Origin: Candidatus Defluviibacterium haderslevense
Lineage (GTDB): Bacteria; Bacteroidota; Bacteroidia; Chitinophagales; Saprospiraceae
Reading direction: 5' to 3'
Assembly: GCA_016712225.1 (NCBI GenBank)
Contig: JADJRL010000003.1
Coordinates: 1,811,501-1,875,500, forward strand
Length of the DNA: 64,000 nt
Position numbers and translations under genes: made by a program. A model generated the notes under the pieces. That model had not been told where the DNA came from and ran no database searches. It was given only the letters and a program-made list of their open reading frames with translations. Of the stretch, positions 45,969-54,352 are shown piece by piece (position 1 is the first letter of the stretch; every line of letters begins with the position of its first letter).

Positions 45969-47433
45969 AACTTATAGATTTGAGTCTGCAAAAGTATATA
46001 AAGCATCATTTAAAAAAGGAAATCGATTCATACTTTTTGCTTTTGGTGTTTTGTTGTCTGCTTTTTTGGAGGCTCAATCCGTAATGATAAGTCCTGAAAT
46101 TTCTCTTAAAAATGATTTTGCCTATTATGTATTAAAATTAGATAATGGAATCTCAGTAGTAAGAGACAGAGCCTACAAACTAATCATCCAGAATTTGGAC
46201 CAGGATTTTAATTGGTCCATTGAAAAAAATATTGAGCTTAAAGGGAAAAAATGGCGAATTATTGAAGTTTACTCACATCACAATAACATTGGTGTTTTGT
46301 ATGCTACCAAATTGAAGTCAGAGACTGTTATTCTTTATGCTATTTATGACCACAATGGAATTTTTATTACTGAGAAACAACTGCTTAATTCATATGACTT
46401 TGAACTTCCGCTTGATGTTAATTTAAAATCTTCTGATGATTTGAATTGGGTATCACTCATCTTCAAGGATCGAAATCAGGAAAAATGGATGTGTTTATAT
46501 AATCGAAGTCAAGACTCATTATATTACACTGTAAAAGCTGATTCGTTATTTCATTTTGATGCTCATTCCGTACAGGATGTATTATTAAATAATATTGGTG
46601 ATTTTTATATTTTAGGGCCAAATGTTGAACAAGAAAGACAAGTAAAAAGTAAAGATTTTCATATTTATGGCATAAACCATTTTGGTCAGCTTATTTTAGA
46701 TAAAAAGCTTCAGTTGGCTGAAAAAGATATTTATGATTGCGTATTGATGTATCAGGATTCTTTTTCAAAACTGCTTTTAGTGGGTATCTATAAAGAAAAA
46801 ATGAATGGTGGACCAAAAGGTTATTTAGTGCAAAATGTATTGGATGAAGACCAAATCGTTTTTATAGAATTTAATGAAAATCTAATTAAGAGTTTAACAG
46901 GAAAAACTAAAAAATCTGGCATGTCGGAAATCAATTTGAAAATTAAAAATATTCAAATGAAGGTAGATGGTTCATGGCTTATGTTTTTAGAGAATTCCAG
47001 AGAATTATCCAGAAAACCCTATTTCAATAGTACTCAGGATAATACTGGATTTGGCCCTATGAAGTGGGTAGATTATTATTATGATGATATTTTGGTGTCT
47101 TGTATTGACTCCAATAATTCCCTGATCTGGGAGCAGGTATTACCTAAAAAACAGTACTCTCAGGATGACGAAGGTTTGTTTTCATCTTTTTTTGTCATGG
47201 CGAATACTTCTTTTCTAAGGATTATCTTTAATGATGAAATCAAAAACGAATCGACGGTATCGGAGTACATCCTGAGATCAGATGGAAGATTTATCCGTAA
47301 GAGTGTCCTGAATACGAGTTATAAAAACCTAAACTTAAGAATCCCAGATGCCTTCCAAAAAGATGCAAGTACCCTGATTATACCCAGTGAGTCCAATGGA
47401 AAAATGAATTTAGTACAAATTATTTTAGATTAA
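45949..47433 (+). CDS. Exported protein of unknown function
   Basis: A 494-residue protein, not recognised. A hydrophobic segment at about residues 27-40 followed by FLEAQ looks like a signal peptide behind an unusually long basic N-terminus (KVYKASFKKGNRF). The body is rich in beta-type repeats with alternating aromatic residues (WRIIEVYSHHNNIGVLY, WVSLIFKDRNQEKWMCLYN, DFYILGPN), suggesting a propeller-like fold, but no named repeat is clear. No sorting domain or catalytic motif is seen. The only start codons before the signal are ATGs at 45949 and 45952, inside the first codons of divergent ftcD. Its promoter must therefore lie within ftcD, or a non-standard start is used. Confidence 0.65.
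   Translation: MMESACITYRFESAKVYKASFKKGNRFILFAFGVLLSAFLEAQSVMISPEISLKNDFAYYVLKLDNGISVVRDRAYKLIIQNLDQDFNWSIEKNIELKGKKWRIIEVYSHHNNIGVLYATKLKSETVILYAIYDHNGIFITEKQLLNSYDFELPLDVNLKSSDDLNWVSLIFKDRNQEKWMCLYNRSQDSLYYTVKADSLFHFDAHSVQDVLLNNIGDFYILGPNVEQERQVKSKDFHIYGINHFGQLILDKKLQLAEKDIYDCVLMYQDSFSKLLLVGIYKEKMNGGPKGYLVQNVLDEDQIVFIEFNENLIKSLTGKTKKSGMSEINLKIKNIQMKVDGSWLMFLENSRELSRKPYFNSTQDNTGFGPMKWVDYYYDDILVSCIDSNNSLIWEQVLPKKQYSQDDEGLFSSFFVMANTSFLRIIFNDEIKNESTVSEYILRSDGRFIRKSVLNTSYKNLNLRIPDAFQKDASTLIIPSESNGKMNLVQIILD
45989..45996 (-). promoter_or_regulatory. -7 promoter element of ftcD
   Basis: On the minus strand this reads TACTTTTG (TAnnTTTG), 20 bases before the ATG at 45968. It lies inside the coding sequence of the divergent gene. 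Confidence 0.55.
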
Positions 47434-47510
47434 AGCATTCAATTTCAATTACTTATATATATAATTAATAAAATTTAATCCCATATTTTTAATAAACTAA
47501 ATAGGATAAC

Positions 47511-47518
47511 TATATTTG
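47511..47518 (+). promoter_or_regulatory. -7 promoter element of tRNA-Val
   Basis: TATATTTG matches TAnnTTTG, 34 bases before the mature tRNA. No clear -33 TTG is present. Confidence 0.6.
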
Positions 47519-47552
47519 CACTCCTTTTAGACGAAAAGGAAATGTAACAACA

Positions 47553-47627
47553 GGGAGATTAGCTCAGCTGGTTCAGAGCATCTGCCTTACAAGCAGAGGG
47601 TCACTGGTTCGAACCCAGTATTTCCCA
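47553..47627 (+). tRNA. tRNA-Val (anticodon TAC)
   Basis: A complete cloverleaf. The acceptor stem is GGGAGAT / ATTTCCC (one G-U pair) with discriminator A, the D-arm AGCTCAGCTGGTTCAGAGC, the anticodon stem CTGC / GCAG with loop CTTACAA (anticodon TAC, valine), and the T-arm CTGGTTCGAACCCAG. The CCA end is not encoded. A terminator follows directly. The accessory island begins downstream of this gene. Confidence 0.96.
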
Positions 47628-48081
47628 CATGATAATCAAGGAGTTATGAATTCATTTTCATAGCTCCTTTTTTTATTTGCATATGATTTGCATACAATGA
47701 TTTTACTCATTGTAATTTGAAGTACACAAATAATTGATTTATATGAGTTTTTTTTTGAAATCAATTTTATAGAATTCATTTCTTGTAATATTAATAGTTT
47801 TTGAGATTTGCCTTTTCGATACAGAAAGGAATAACAATTGTATATCAGATATTTAGGTATAGTGTCGTACAACTATGGAACAATTGTTCAGTATGTCAAG
47901 CATAAATCCAAAAAAAACACATCATAAATTTGACAATTCAATTTTGCCCATTTTTTTTGAATCCTTTCATTATTTTTTTTAATTGATTTTGAATAATCAG
48001 CTGAATCCTAAATACAATATAAATAGGTACTTGTTGTTATCCATTCTGAAACGATAAAGTCCCTATAAATCACTTTGTTGA
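47628..48081. other. AT-rich region between the tRNA and the island genes
   Basis: Apart from the terminator at 47640-47675, this holds no supported gene. The base composition is patchy with long T runs. No copy of the tRNA 3' end was found by eye. Confidence 0.5.
47640..47675 (+). terminator. Terminator after tRNA-Val
   Basis: A 10-bp stem GGAGTTATGA / TCATAGCTCC (one G-U pair) at 47640-47667, followed by seven T. Confidence 0.85.
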
Positions 48082-48225
48082 AGTATTCCAGGTGCATTAA
48101 GTGAGAATAAAATAAATATAGAATACCTTAAACAACTTTTTGGGAATGCAATCAACACCGATTCAGAAAGATATCAGCTTTCTTGGGCAGGAAATTCTAA
48201 GGCATTACCATTACTTACAAAATAG
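48082..48225 (+). pseudogene. Remnant of a type III-like DNA methyltransferase (Mod) N-terminus
   Basis: A 47-codon open stretch without its own start reads like the N-terminal segment of Mod-type site-specific DNA methyltransferases: ENKINIEYLKQLFGNAIN, then ERYQLSWAGNSKALPLL. The ERY...WAGK-type phrase is characteristic of that family's N-terminus. The frame is blocked upstream by TGA and ends in TAG before any catalytic motif, so only a fragment remains. It overlaps the 3' end of the convergent TPR gene by 15 bp. It shows that another restriction-modification system once occupied this site. Confidence 0.55.
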
Positions 48226-49632
48226 TCTTATCGCATTGTAAGCACTTTCATAACCTAATTCTCCTGCTTTACTCCAATCCAAACAAGCAGCAAGCTTGTC
48301 GCCTTGGGTCCCTTTTAATAGCCCCCTTTCATAGTATGCCCAGCTAAAACCGGGATTGAGCTCAATAGCTTTGTTATAGTCTAATACTGCTCCTCTTTTG
48401 TCACCAAGTTTGGCTTTCGAAAGTCCCCTGCAACAGTATGCCTCTTCATATCTGGGATTAAGTTTAATGGCTTTGTTATAATCTTGTATTGCCCCAATAT
48501 GTTCACCAAGACGACCCTTCGACACCCCTCTGTTAACATACGCACCACTATAATCGGGCATTAGTTCAATGACTTTGTTATAGTCTAATATTGCTCCTAT
48601 ATCATCACCAAGACGAGACTTTGAGTTCCCTCTGTTATTATACGCATAACTATTTTTGGGATCGAATTTAATTGCTTTGTTATAGTCTAAAATTGCTCCT
48701 TTATCATCACCTAGACTATACTTCGAAATCCCTCTGCTATTATACGCTTTAATATCATCGGGATTAAGTTCAATGGCTTTGTTAAAGTCGGCTATTGCCC
48801 CTATGTGGTCACCAAGATCGGCTTTCGAATGTCCTCTGTTAAAATAGGTATCACTATCATCGGGATTAAGTTCAATGGCTTTGTTATAGTCGGCTAGTGC
48901 TCCTTTTTTGTCACCTAGACTAGACTTTGAGCACCCTCTGTTATAATACGCTTTACTATAATCGGGATTAAGTTCAATGGCTTTGTTAAAGTCTAATATT
49001 GCTCCTTTATCATCACCAAGACGAGACTTTGAGTTCCCTCTGTTATTATACGCATAAGTATAATTGGGATTGAGTTCAATGGCTTTGTTATAGTCGGCTA
49101 TTGCCCCTCTGAGGTCGCCTTTATCTAATTTATAATTACCGTTAATAAAAAAATCAACGACACTCCCTTGTGGGGTTACAAAAACTTCTTTGGTTTCGCC
49201 AATGATTAGCCTATTTTTTTGATAATCAACAGTAACTCTTCCAAGTCTTTCCAAAGCGCTTTGCCCAAGCAACAAAGGGGCATCTAAGGTGTGCGCTACA
49301 GAAGCTTCAATGTTTCTTAAAGTCAGTCCTCCAATTACCATACTTCTTATAATTAGCTTTGTTCCTTTAACGATCTCCCCGTTTGCCATTTTGTAGTATT
49401 CTGTATTTAACAATTCTCCTTCTTTTAAATACCCGTTTTTTAACATAAATTGGGCTTCAGAAAGGGATATTGAAACATTATCCGCACCAGTATCTAATAT
49501 GAATTTCATATTCAAACCGTTAACTGTACAAGGAACTTGATATGTTCTACCAATTTTTTCCATTGTAATGGTTTGCCCGTAGCTAGTGATGCTTACGAAA
49601 GCACAAATAAATCGAATAGTAAATTTTAACAT
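48211..49632 (-). CDS. Retropepsin-like aspartic protease fused to TPR repeats
   Basis: A 473-residue exported protein. The signal peptide is about residues 1-20 (ending TSYGQ). Residues about 22-150 form a clan AA aspartic protease half: the active-site phrase MKFILDTGADNVSIS, then LLLGQSALERLGRVTVDY. This single-domain form must dimerise to be active, like retropepsin. Nine 34-residue TPR units follow (consensus GD..GAI.DYNKAIELNP), forming a protein-binding solenoid. The ATG at 49632 is used because a TAGTTTTG promoter element overlaps the more distal in-frame TTG at 49656. The repeats are nearly identical, a sign of recent internal expansion. It sits between decayed fragments. Confidence 0.85.
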   Translation of the reverse strand: MLKFTIRFICAFVSITSYGQTITMEKIGRTYQVPCTVNGLNMKFILDTGADNVSISLSEAQFMLKNGYLKEGELLNTEYYKMANGEIVKGTKLIIRSMVIGGLTLRNIEASVAHTLDAPLLLGQSALERLGRVTVDYQKNRLIIGETKEVFVTPQGSVVDFFINGNYKLDKGDLRGAIADYNKAIELNPNYTYAYNNRGNSKSRLGDDKGAILDFNKAIELNPDYSKAYYNRGCSKSSLGDKKGALADYNKAIELNPDDSDTYFNRGHSKADLGDHIGAIADFNKAIELNPDDIKAYNSRGISKYSLGDDKGAILDYNKAIKFDPKNSYAYNNRGNSKSRLGDDIGAILDYNKVIELMPDYSGAYVNRGVSKGRLGEHIGAIQDYNKAIKLNPRYEEAYCCRGLSKAKLGDKRGAVLDYNKAIELNPGFSWAYYERGLLKGTQGDKLAACLDWSKAGELGYESAYNAIRLFCK

Positions 49633-49653
49633 AAAAAATAATGGTTTATGTTT

Positions 49654-49661
49654 CAAAACTA
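49654..49661 (-). promoter_or_regulatory. -7 promoter element of the aspartic protease-TPR gene
   Basis: On the minus strand this reads TAGTTTTG (TAnnTTTG), 21 bases before the ATG at 49632. It decides the start. Confidence 0.6.
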
Positions 49662-49680
49662 AGATTTATTTAATTAATGT

Positions 49681-49705
49681 AACTTAGATAACTTAGATAA
49701 CTTAG
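49681..49705 (+). repeat. Short tandem repeat, 9-bp unit, nearly three copies
   Basis: The unit AACTTAGAT occurs twice in full, followed by AACTTAG. It lies just upstream of the protease-TPR promoter on the minus strand, where copy number could affect promoter spacing; that is speculation. Confidence 0.8.
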
Positions 49706-49865
49706 GAACTTCATTTATTACCATTTTATTGGTACACCTTCGTGGGAATGTATCGTTTCCACATTAGGAAAAACAAAAGTCATTAATATAAGAAATATAA
49801 TCAGTCTATCTTTTGGTTCTCATACCTGATGTGTTTCTGGTATGTATTTATTCATTTAATTAAAT

Positions 49866-50026
49866 TTATTTATTAATACTAGCTGTCATCAAATCCTTTA
49901 ACTCATCTCTTACCTTAGCATAAGTTTGTTTAATTAATGTATCAAATTGTTTAAAGTCAATTCAATTGATGAATCAAGCCATTTATTTAAATACTCTGGA
50001 TTAAGAATGTAATAAAAACTACCGAA
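49866..50026 (-). pseudogene. Frameshifted C-terminal gene fragment
   Basis: On the minus strand two adjoining frames read as one plausible helical C-terminus: FGSFYYILNPEYLNKWLDSS, then after a one-base shift DFKQFDTLIKQTYAKVRDEL followed by KDLMTASINK and a stop. Neither frame has its own start. The protein family was not recognised. It is consistent with gene decay inside the island. Confidence 0.4.
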
Positions 50027-50151
50027 AGTTTATTGCAACAATGCGTAATTACAATACCAATAAAGGAACTAAAAAAAAATATTAAGTTAATTAAAATATT
50101 GTTACTTTTGGTACAATTTACACATGATAGCATTGCGGTTAGCCCTTTTAG

Positions 50152-50304
50152 TTTTGCCTCATCCTGAAAGACGATGCAACAGACAGTAATCAAAGAGAAA
50201 ATGATAGACAAAATGCCGTCGTTTCAGCAAAATCAAAAGAGCTTCGTCCCAAAGCTCAAAGCCGACCCTATGCAATACATTTGTTTTTGCTTCATGAAAT
50301 ATAA
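50152..50304 (+). pseudogene. Possible decayed coding fragment, 50 codons
   Basis: An open stretch between stops reads CLILKDDATDSNQREN, then RQNAVVSAKSKELRPKAQSR and PYAIHLFLLHEI. It has protein-like composition but no start codon and no recognised family. It could be a leftover C-terminus of a lost gene; chance cannot be excluded. Confidence 0.3.
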
Positions 50305-50379
50305 TTTCAAAGTTGTTGGATATTTTACATTTTTGAGTAGGGATTATAAGAAAGGTTTATTAATTTGAGCTAATATAAA

Positions 50380-51459
50380 ATGAGAAAACAAATAGTAAAA
50401 AAAAACAATCTAAAAGCAGTTGATTTTTTCTGTTCTGGAGGCGGTATGAGCTGCGGAATGCAACAAGCTGGAATACAAATTTTGGCTGGAATTGATTTTG
50501 ATAAGACTTGCGAAGAAACATATACATCAAACATTAAAGGTGCTAAATTTATACATGCAGACGTTTTTAATTTGACAGAAAGTGAATTAGAAATAGAACT
50601 TTCTTTAAAGAAGAGAGACAAGAACTTGGTTCTTATCGGCTGTAGTCCTTGTCAATTTTGGAGTATAATAAACACAGATAGAAATAAATCTTCAAAATCT
50701 AAAGACTTACTAAAAGAATTCAGACGTTTTGTAGAATACTTTGAACCAGGTTATGTAGTTGTAGAAAATGTACCAGGCGTATTGAAAAGAAAAACCGAAA
50801 GCGGTTTGGAAGAATTTATTGATTGGTTAAAATGTAACGGTTACAAGCTTCATTTTGACGTTCACGAAGTGAGCAATTATGAAGTTCCACAACATAGAAG
50901 GCGATTTACTCTTATAGCAAACAGAGTAACCAAGACAGAATTAGAACCTGTAAAATCCAATGGCAAAAAACTGACTGTTAGAGATGTTTTGGGCGTAGAA
51001 AATGGATTCCAGAAAGTAAAAGCTGGACACAAAGACAATTCCGATTTTATACATACTGTGGCTGGTTTGAAAGAAATCAACATTAAAAGACTTGCTTTGA
51101 CCAAGAAAAATGGCGGAAACAGATTAGCATATGCGGACAATGTTAAATTAGTACCAAACTGCCATAAAAACGATAAAGTAAATTTTAAAGATACCTACGG
51201 TAGAATGTGGTGGGACAAACCTTCACCTACAATCACAACAAAGTTTTTCAGTATATCAAACGGACGTTTCGCACATCCAGAAGAAACCCGAGCAATTTCA
51301 TTGCGTGAAGGTGCGGTATTGCAATCTTTCCCAAAAAATTATGTTTTCAAAACAAAAAGCATAGCAAACACAGCTCGAATGATTGGCAATGCTGTACCGC
51401 CTAAATATGCTAAAGCCATTGGCAAAGCATTAATACAAAACCATAAAAATGCAATTTAG
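50380..51459 (+). CDS. C5 cytosine DNA methyltransferase of a GHKL-linked system
   Basis: A 359-residue enzyme that methylates cytosine at C5 using S-adenosylmethionine. Motif I is VDFFCSGGGMSCGMQQAG (residues about 14-31), motif IV is GCSPCQFWS with catalytic C91, motif VI is ENV at 129-131, and motif VIII is QHRRR at 171-175. Motif IX/X appear as LREGAVLQSFP and IGNAVPPKYAKAIG. All catalytic motifs are intact. The target-recognition region between VIII and IX (about 185-290) is short; the recognised sequence cannot be read. It is the first gene of a three-gene operon and overlaps the next by 11 bp. It would mark host DNA so the partner proteins can tell self from foreign; that role is inferred. 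Confidence 0.93.
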   Translation: MRKQIVKKNNLKAVDFFCSGGGMSCGMQQAGIQILAGIDFDKTCEETYTSNIKGAKFIHADVFNLTESELEIELSLKKRDKNLVLIGCSPCQFWSIINTDRNKSSKSKDLLKEFRRFVEYFEPGYVVVENVPGVLKRKTESGLEEFIDWLKCNGYKLHFDVHEVSNYEVPQHRRRFTLIANRVTKTELEPVKSNGKKLTVRDVLGVENGFQKVKAGHKDNSDFIHTVAGLKEINIKRLALTKKNGGNRLAYADNVKLVPNCHKNDKVNFKDTYGRMWWDKPSPTITTKFFSISNGRFAHPEETRAISLREGAVLQSFPKNYVFKTKSIANTARMIGNAVPPKYAKAIGKALIQNHKNAI

Positions 51460-54352
51460 AACTAAAGCCAGAGCCGTAGATTTATTAGGTAAAGGGCAAA
51501 TTGCCGATTTGCCAACTGCCATTACGGAGTTGTGGAAAAATGGCTATGATGCATATGCAGATAATTTAAAAGCTAATTTGTATAAATCTGGTTATAACGG
51601 ACTTAATAGATCTTATTTTACTATTTCAGATGATGGAAAAGGTATGTCGAGTTCTGATATTTTAGATAAATGGTTAGTTTTAGGCACAGATTCTAAGTCA
51701 AGAGCTGAATTAGACAAAGAATCTGAAGATACTTTATGGAAGGCACCTCGTATAAAATCTGGAGAAAAAGGAATTGGTCGTTTATCTGTTGCTTATTTAG
51801 GAAATCCGATTTTAATGTTGACGAAAAAGATCGGTTTTCCATTGCAAGCAGTTTTCTTTGATTGGCGATTATTAGAGAATTACAATTTATTTCTGGATGA
51901 TATTACAATTCCTTTAAAATCGATTGATAAGCTAGATAAATTGAATTCCGTTTTTCTAGACCTGAAAAATGAATTCTTAACAAATTTTGAAAAAGAAAAA
52001 GATTTTGAAAAGAAACCTATATGGGATGGAAAACAAGTAGAATTAAAATCTGAAATAATTTCAGAAACAAGCAACGCCACGTTAGAAAAACCAATTTTAC
52101 AAAGCATTCATTCTTTTTTCAATTCTGATGATTCGCACGGCACCCTCTTTTTAGTATTCGATCCAATTTCACAAATAATAGAATTATCTGAAAAGGATGA
52201 AGACAAAATTGATGAAGGCAACTTCGTTACGTCAAGTTTAACAGGATTTACTAATCCTTTTAAACAAACTTCGATTAATATTAGAACGACATTTGAGATT
52301 CATAGTAATACGGGAACATATGATTTGCTGCAATCAAGGGGGGAGTTTTTTAGTCATTCTGATTTTGATTTAGCAGATGTTTATATCAAAGGTAAGTTTA
52401 ACGGCACTGGTAGTTTTGATGGAACTATTAGGATATTTGATAAGACGATTGACTATACATTTACTAACCCAAGAAAAAAAGATAAGCGTTCAATTTATGG
52501 AGAAATTCCGATTGAATTAGGTTATTCTCAAGGGGTACAAAAGTCTTCTATGTTGTCAGAATTACAATTTAATAAAATTTCTATTAAAATTAAAGAATAT
52601 GGTGGTTTATATGTGTTCAGAGATAATTTTAGAGTTCTACCTTATGGTAGAGAAAACGCCGATTTTTTGAACTTTGAACTTAGAAGGTCTAAAAGAGCTG
52701 GAACCTATTATTTTTCCTACCGAAGAATGTTTGGATATTTAGATTTAACTCGTGAAAGAAACCTCGATTTAAGAGATAAATCAAGTAGAGAAGGACTCAT
52801 AAATAATGCGCAATACCGCGCTTTCACAAGTGATGCCATTAACTTCTTTATTACATTGGCACAAGACTTTTTTTCGACAGAATCTAAACAATCTGTATTC
52901 AGAGATAAATTAAAAGATGTGCGGGAACAAAGCGAAGCCTTACAGGCTGATAAAGCCCGTGAGAAAACTGAAAAAATTGCTTTCACAAAATCTTTGAATA
53001 GTTATCCAGAAAAATTGGATATTCACCAAAATAAATACGAAAATTTTTTGAATCTATTAGATGAAAAACTAAATGACATTAACGTTACCTATTCCGAAGT
53101 TGAATTTATTTTAGATGAACTTCAAAAAATGGATTTGGAGCGTAAAGATTTAATACCAAAAGTTCCTAAACGCTATAAACCAACTGAAACACAATTTGAA
53201 CGTCTGTTTAAATTTGAAAACAAACTAAACAGCTTTATTGAACTGGTTAATCCTAAAAGAGAGTTATTAAACAAGAAAGCTTTGGACAAACTGGAGATTA
53301 GAGACTTAAAAATTGATTTTACTAAAAAGTACAATGGCTATATTTCTTCTTTAGAAAAATCAGTTAACGAACATAAAGTACAACTCAATAATAAGTTCGG
53401 TGCGCTTTCAAAAGAATATAACGAAAGATCCAAACGAATAATTGATACACTACTTGAAAACAAAGAAAAAATTGTCAGCAGTATTGTTTCTAAAGAACAA
53501 GTAAATCAAATTAAAGATGAGATTGAAAGAAAATACAACAAACTTTCGGAGGAAACAGAAAGAACACTTATTCCATTAGTTGAACATATCAAACGCCTTT
53601 CATTTGACATTGACGAGGAACAAGTACAAGGTGCTTATAAAGCCCAATACGACCAAATGAAATATCAATGGGAACAAACTCGTGATACAGCACAATTGGG
53701 GATCGCTGTAGAAATTATAGACCACGAATTTAATCAGTTGTATGCAAAAATAAATAATCAAATAGGTATACTTGGTAGTAATAATACGGTAAAATCAATT
53801 AATGAGTTTAGTTTTCTTGAAAAAAACTTTAAACAACTGGAAGACAAATACGCTTTACTATCGCCATTATATAGGATATCTGGTGCTATGAGCAAAGAAG
53901 TTTCTTGTAATGCAATTTACAAGTATTTGTTGGAATTTTTTGAAACTCAAATTAAAGAATACTATATCAACTTTGATGTGTCAGATTCGTTTAAAAAACA
54001 TATTGTTAAAATTAAAGAACCCGTAATTCATACGGTTTTTATAAACATTATCAATAATGCTATTTATTGGATTCGCAATAGCGAAATACGTACAATAAAA
54101 CTTGATTACCGAGAAGAATCTCAAGAAATAATCATTGCAAATTCTGGAGAAAAAATACCTGATTACAGATTAGACAAAATATTTGAATTGTTTTATTCAC
54201 AACGACCAAATGGAAGAGGTATTGGGTTGTATTTATCAAAGCAAAGTTTAAACGAAGCAGGTTTAAATATTTATGCAACCAACGATAAAAATTTTAATTC
54301 CTTGAATGGAGCTTGTTTCGTGATTAATCAAATAAAAGAAGCAGATGTATAG
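51449..54352 (+). CDS. Dual GHKL ATPase: MORC/MutL-like head plus histidine-kinase-like tail
   Basis: A 967-residue protein with two GHKL-type ATP sites. The N-terminal module (about 1-300) resembles prokaryotic MORC/paraMORC, MutL and Hsp90: ELWKNGYDAYADN (E27 base, N31 metal ligand), DDGKGM (D62), and GEKGIGR (105-111). A transducer-like region follows, then a long coiled coil (about 480-740). Next is a helical segment with IIDHEFNQLY in which H759 sits where the DHp phospho-acceptor of histidine kinases lies. The C-terminal HATPase (about 830-967) has an N-box (NNAIYW, N870), a reduced G1 (ANSGEKI), an F-like box (FELFYS) and G2 (GRGIGLYLS). GHKL proteins of this kind are known near restriction-modification genes. 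It overlaps both neighbours (11 and 8 bp). Confidence 0.88.
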   Translation: MQFRTKARAVDLLGKGQIADLPTAITELWKNGYDAYADNLKANLYKSGYNGLNRSYFTISDDGKGMSSSDILDKWLVLGTDSKSRAELDKESEDTLWKAPRIKSGEKGIGRLSVAYLGNPILMLTKKIGFPLQAVFFDWRLLENYNLFLDDITIPLKSIDKLDKLNSVFLDLKNEFLTNFEKEKDFEKKPIWDGKQVELKSEIISETSNATLEKPILQSIHSFFNSDDSHGTLFLVFDPISQIIELSEKDEDKIDEGNFVTSSLTGFTNPFKQTSINIRTTFEIHSNTGTYDLLQSRGEFFSHSDFDLADVYIKGKFNGTGSFDGTIRIFDKTIDYTFTNPRKKDKRSIYGEIPIELGYSQGVQKSSMLSELQFNKISIKIKEYGGLYVFRDNFRVLPYGRENADFLNFELRRSKRAGTYYFSYRRMFGYLDLTRERNLDLRDKSSREGLINNAQYRAFTSDAINFFITLAQDFFSTESKQSVFRDKLKDVREQSEALQADKAREKTEKIAFTKSLNSYPEKLDIHQNKYENFLNLLDEKLNDINVTYSEVEFILDELQKMDLERKDLIPKVPKRYKPTETQFERLFKFENKLNSFIELVNPKRELLNKKALDKLEIRDLKIDFTKKYNGYISSLEKSVNEHKVQLNNKFGALSKEYNERSKRIIDTLLENKEKIVSSIVSKEQVNQIKDEIERKYNKLSEETERTLIPLVEHIKRLSFDIDEEQVQGAYKAQYDQMKYQWEQTRDTAQLGIAVEIIDHEFNQLYAKINNQIGILGSNNTVKSINEFSFLEKNFKQLEDKYALLSPLYRISGAMSKEVSCNAIYKYLLEFFETQIKEYYINFDVSDSFKKHIVKIKEPVIHTVFINIINNAIYWIRNSEIRTIKLDYREESQEIIIANSGEKIPDYRLDKIFELFYSQRPNGRGIGLYLSKQSLNEAGLNIYATNDKNFNSLNGACFVINQIKEADV

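Larger units (their letters stand above)
49706..50379. other. Gene-poor stretch with decayed coding fragments
   Basis: No intact gene is seen upstream of the methyltransferase. Two probable decayed fragments (49866-50026 minus and 50152-50304 plus) are annotated separately. The rest is AT-rich and unassigned. No exact TAnnTTTG was found in front of the methyltransferase; TTAATTTG at 50362-50369 is a near match. Confidence 0.5.

Noticed and set aside
45975..45982. TAGATTTG as a promoter for the plus-strand gene at 45949
   Set aside because: It lies downstream of the only usable start codons, so it cannot serve that gene unless a non-standard start is used.
47636..47872. Open frame of 78 codons on the minus strand after tRNA-Val
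   Set aside because: It covers the tRNA terminator, has low-complexity composition and no plausible start context.
49987..50211. Minus-strand frame of 74 codons with hydrophobic stretches
   Set aside because: It overlaps the protein-like fragments in other frames and looks like an effect of T-rich sequence.
50174..50368. Open frame of 64 codons just before the methyltransferase
   Set aside because: Its composition is poor and another frame of the same DNA reads more protein-like; neither is convincing as an intact gene.
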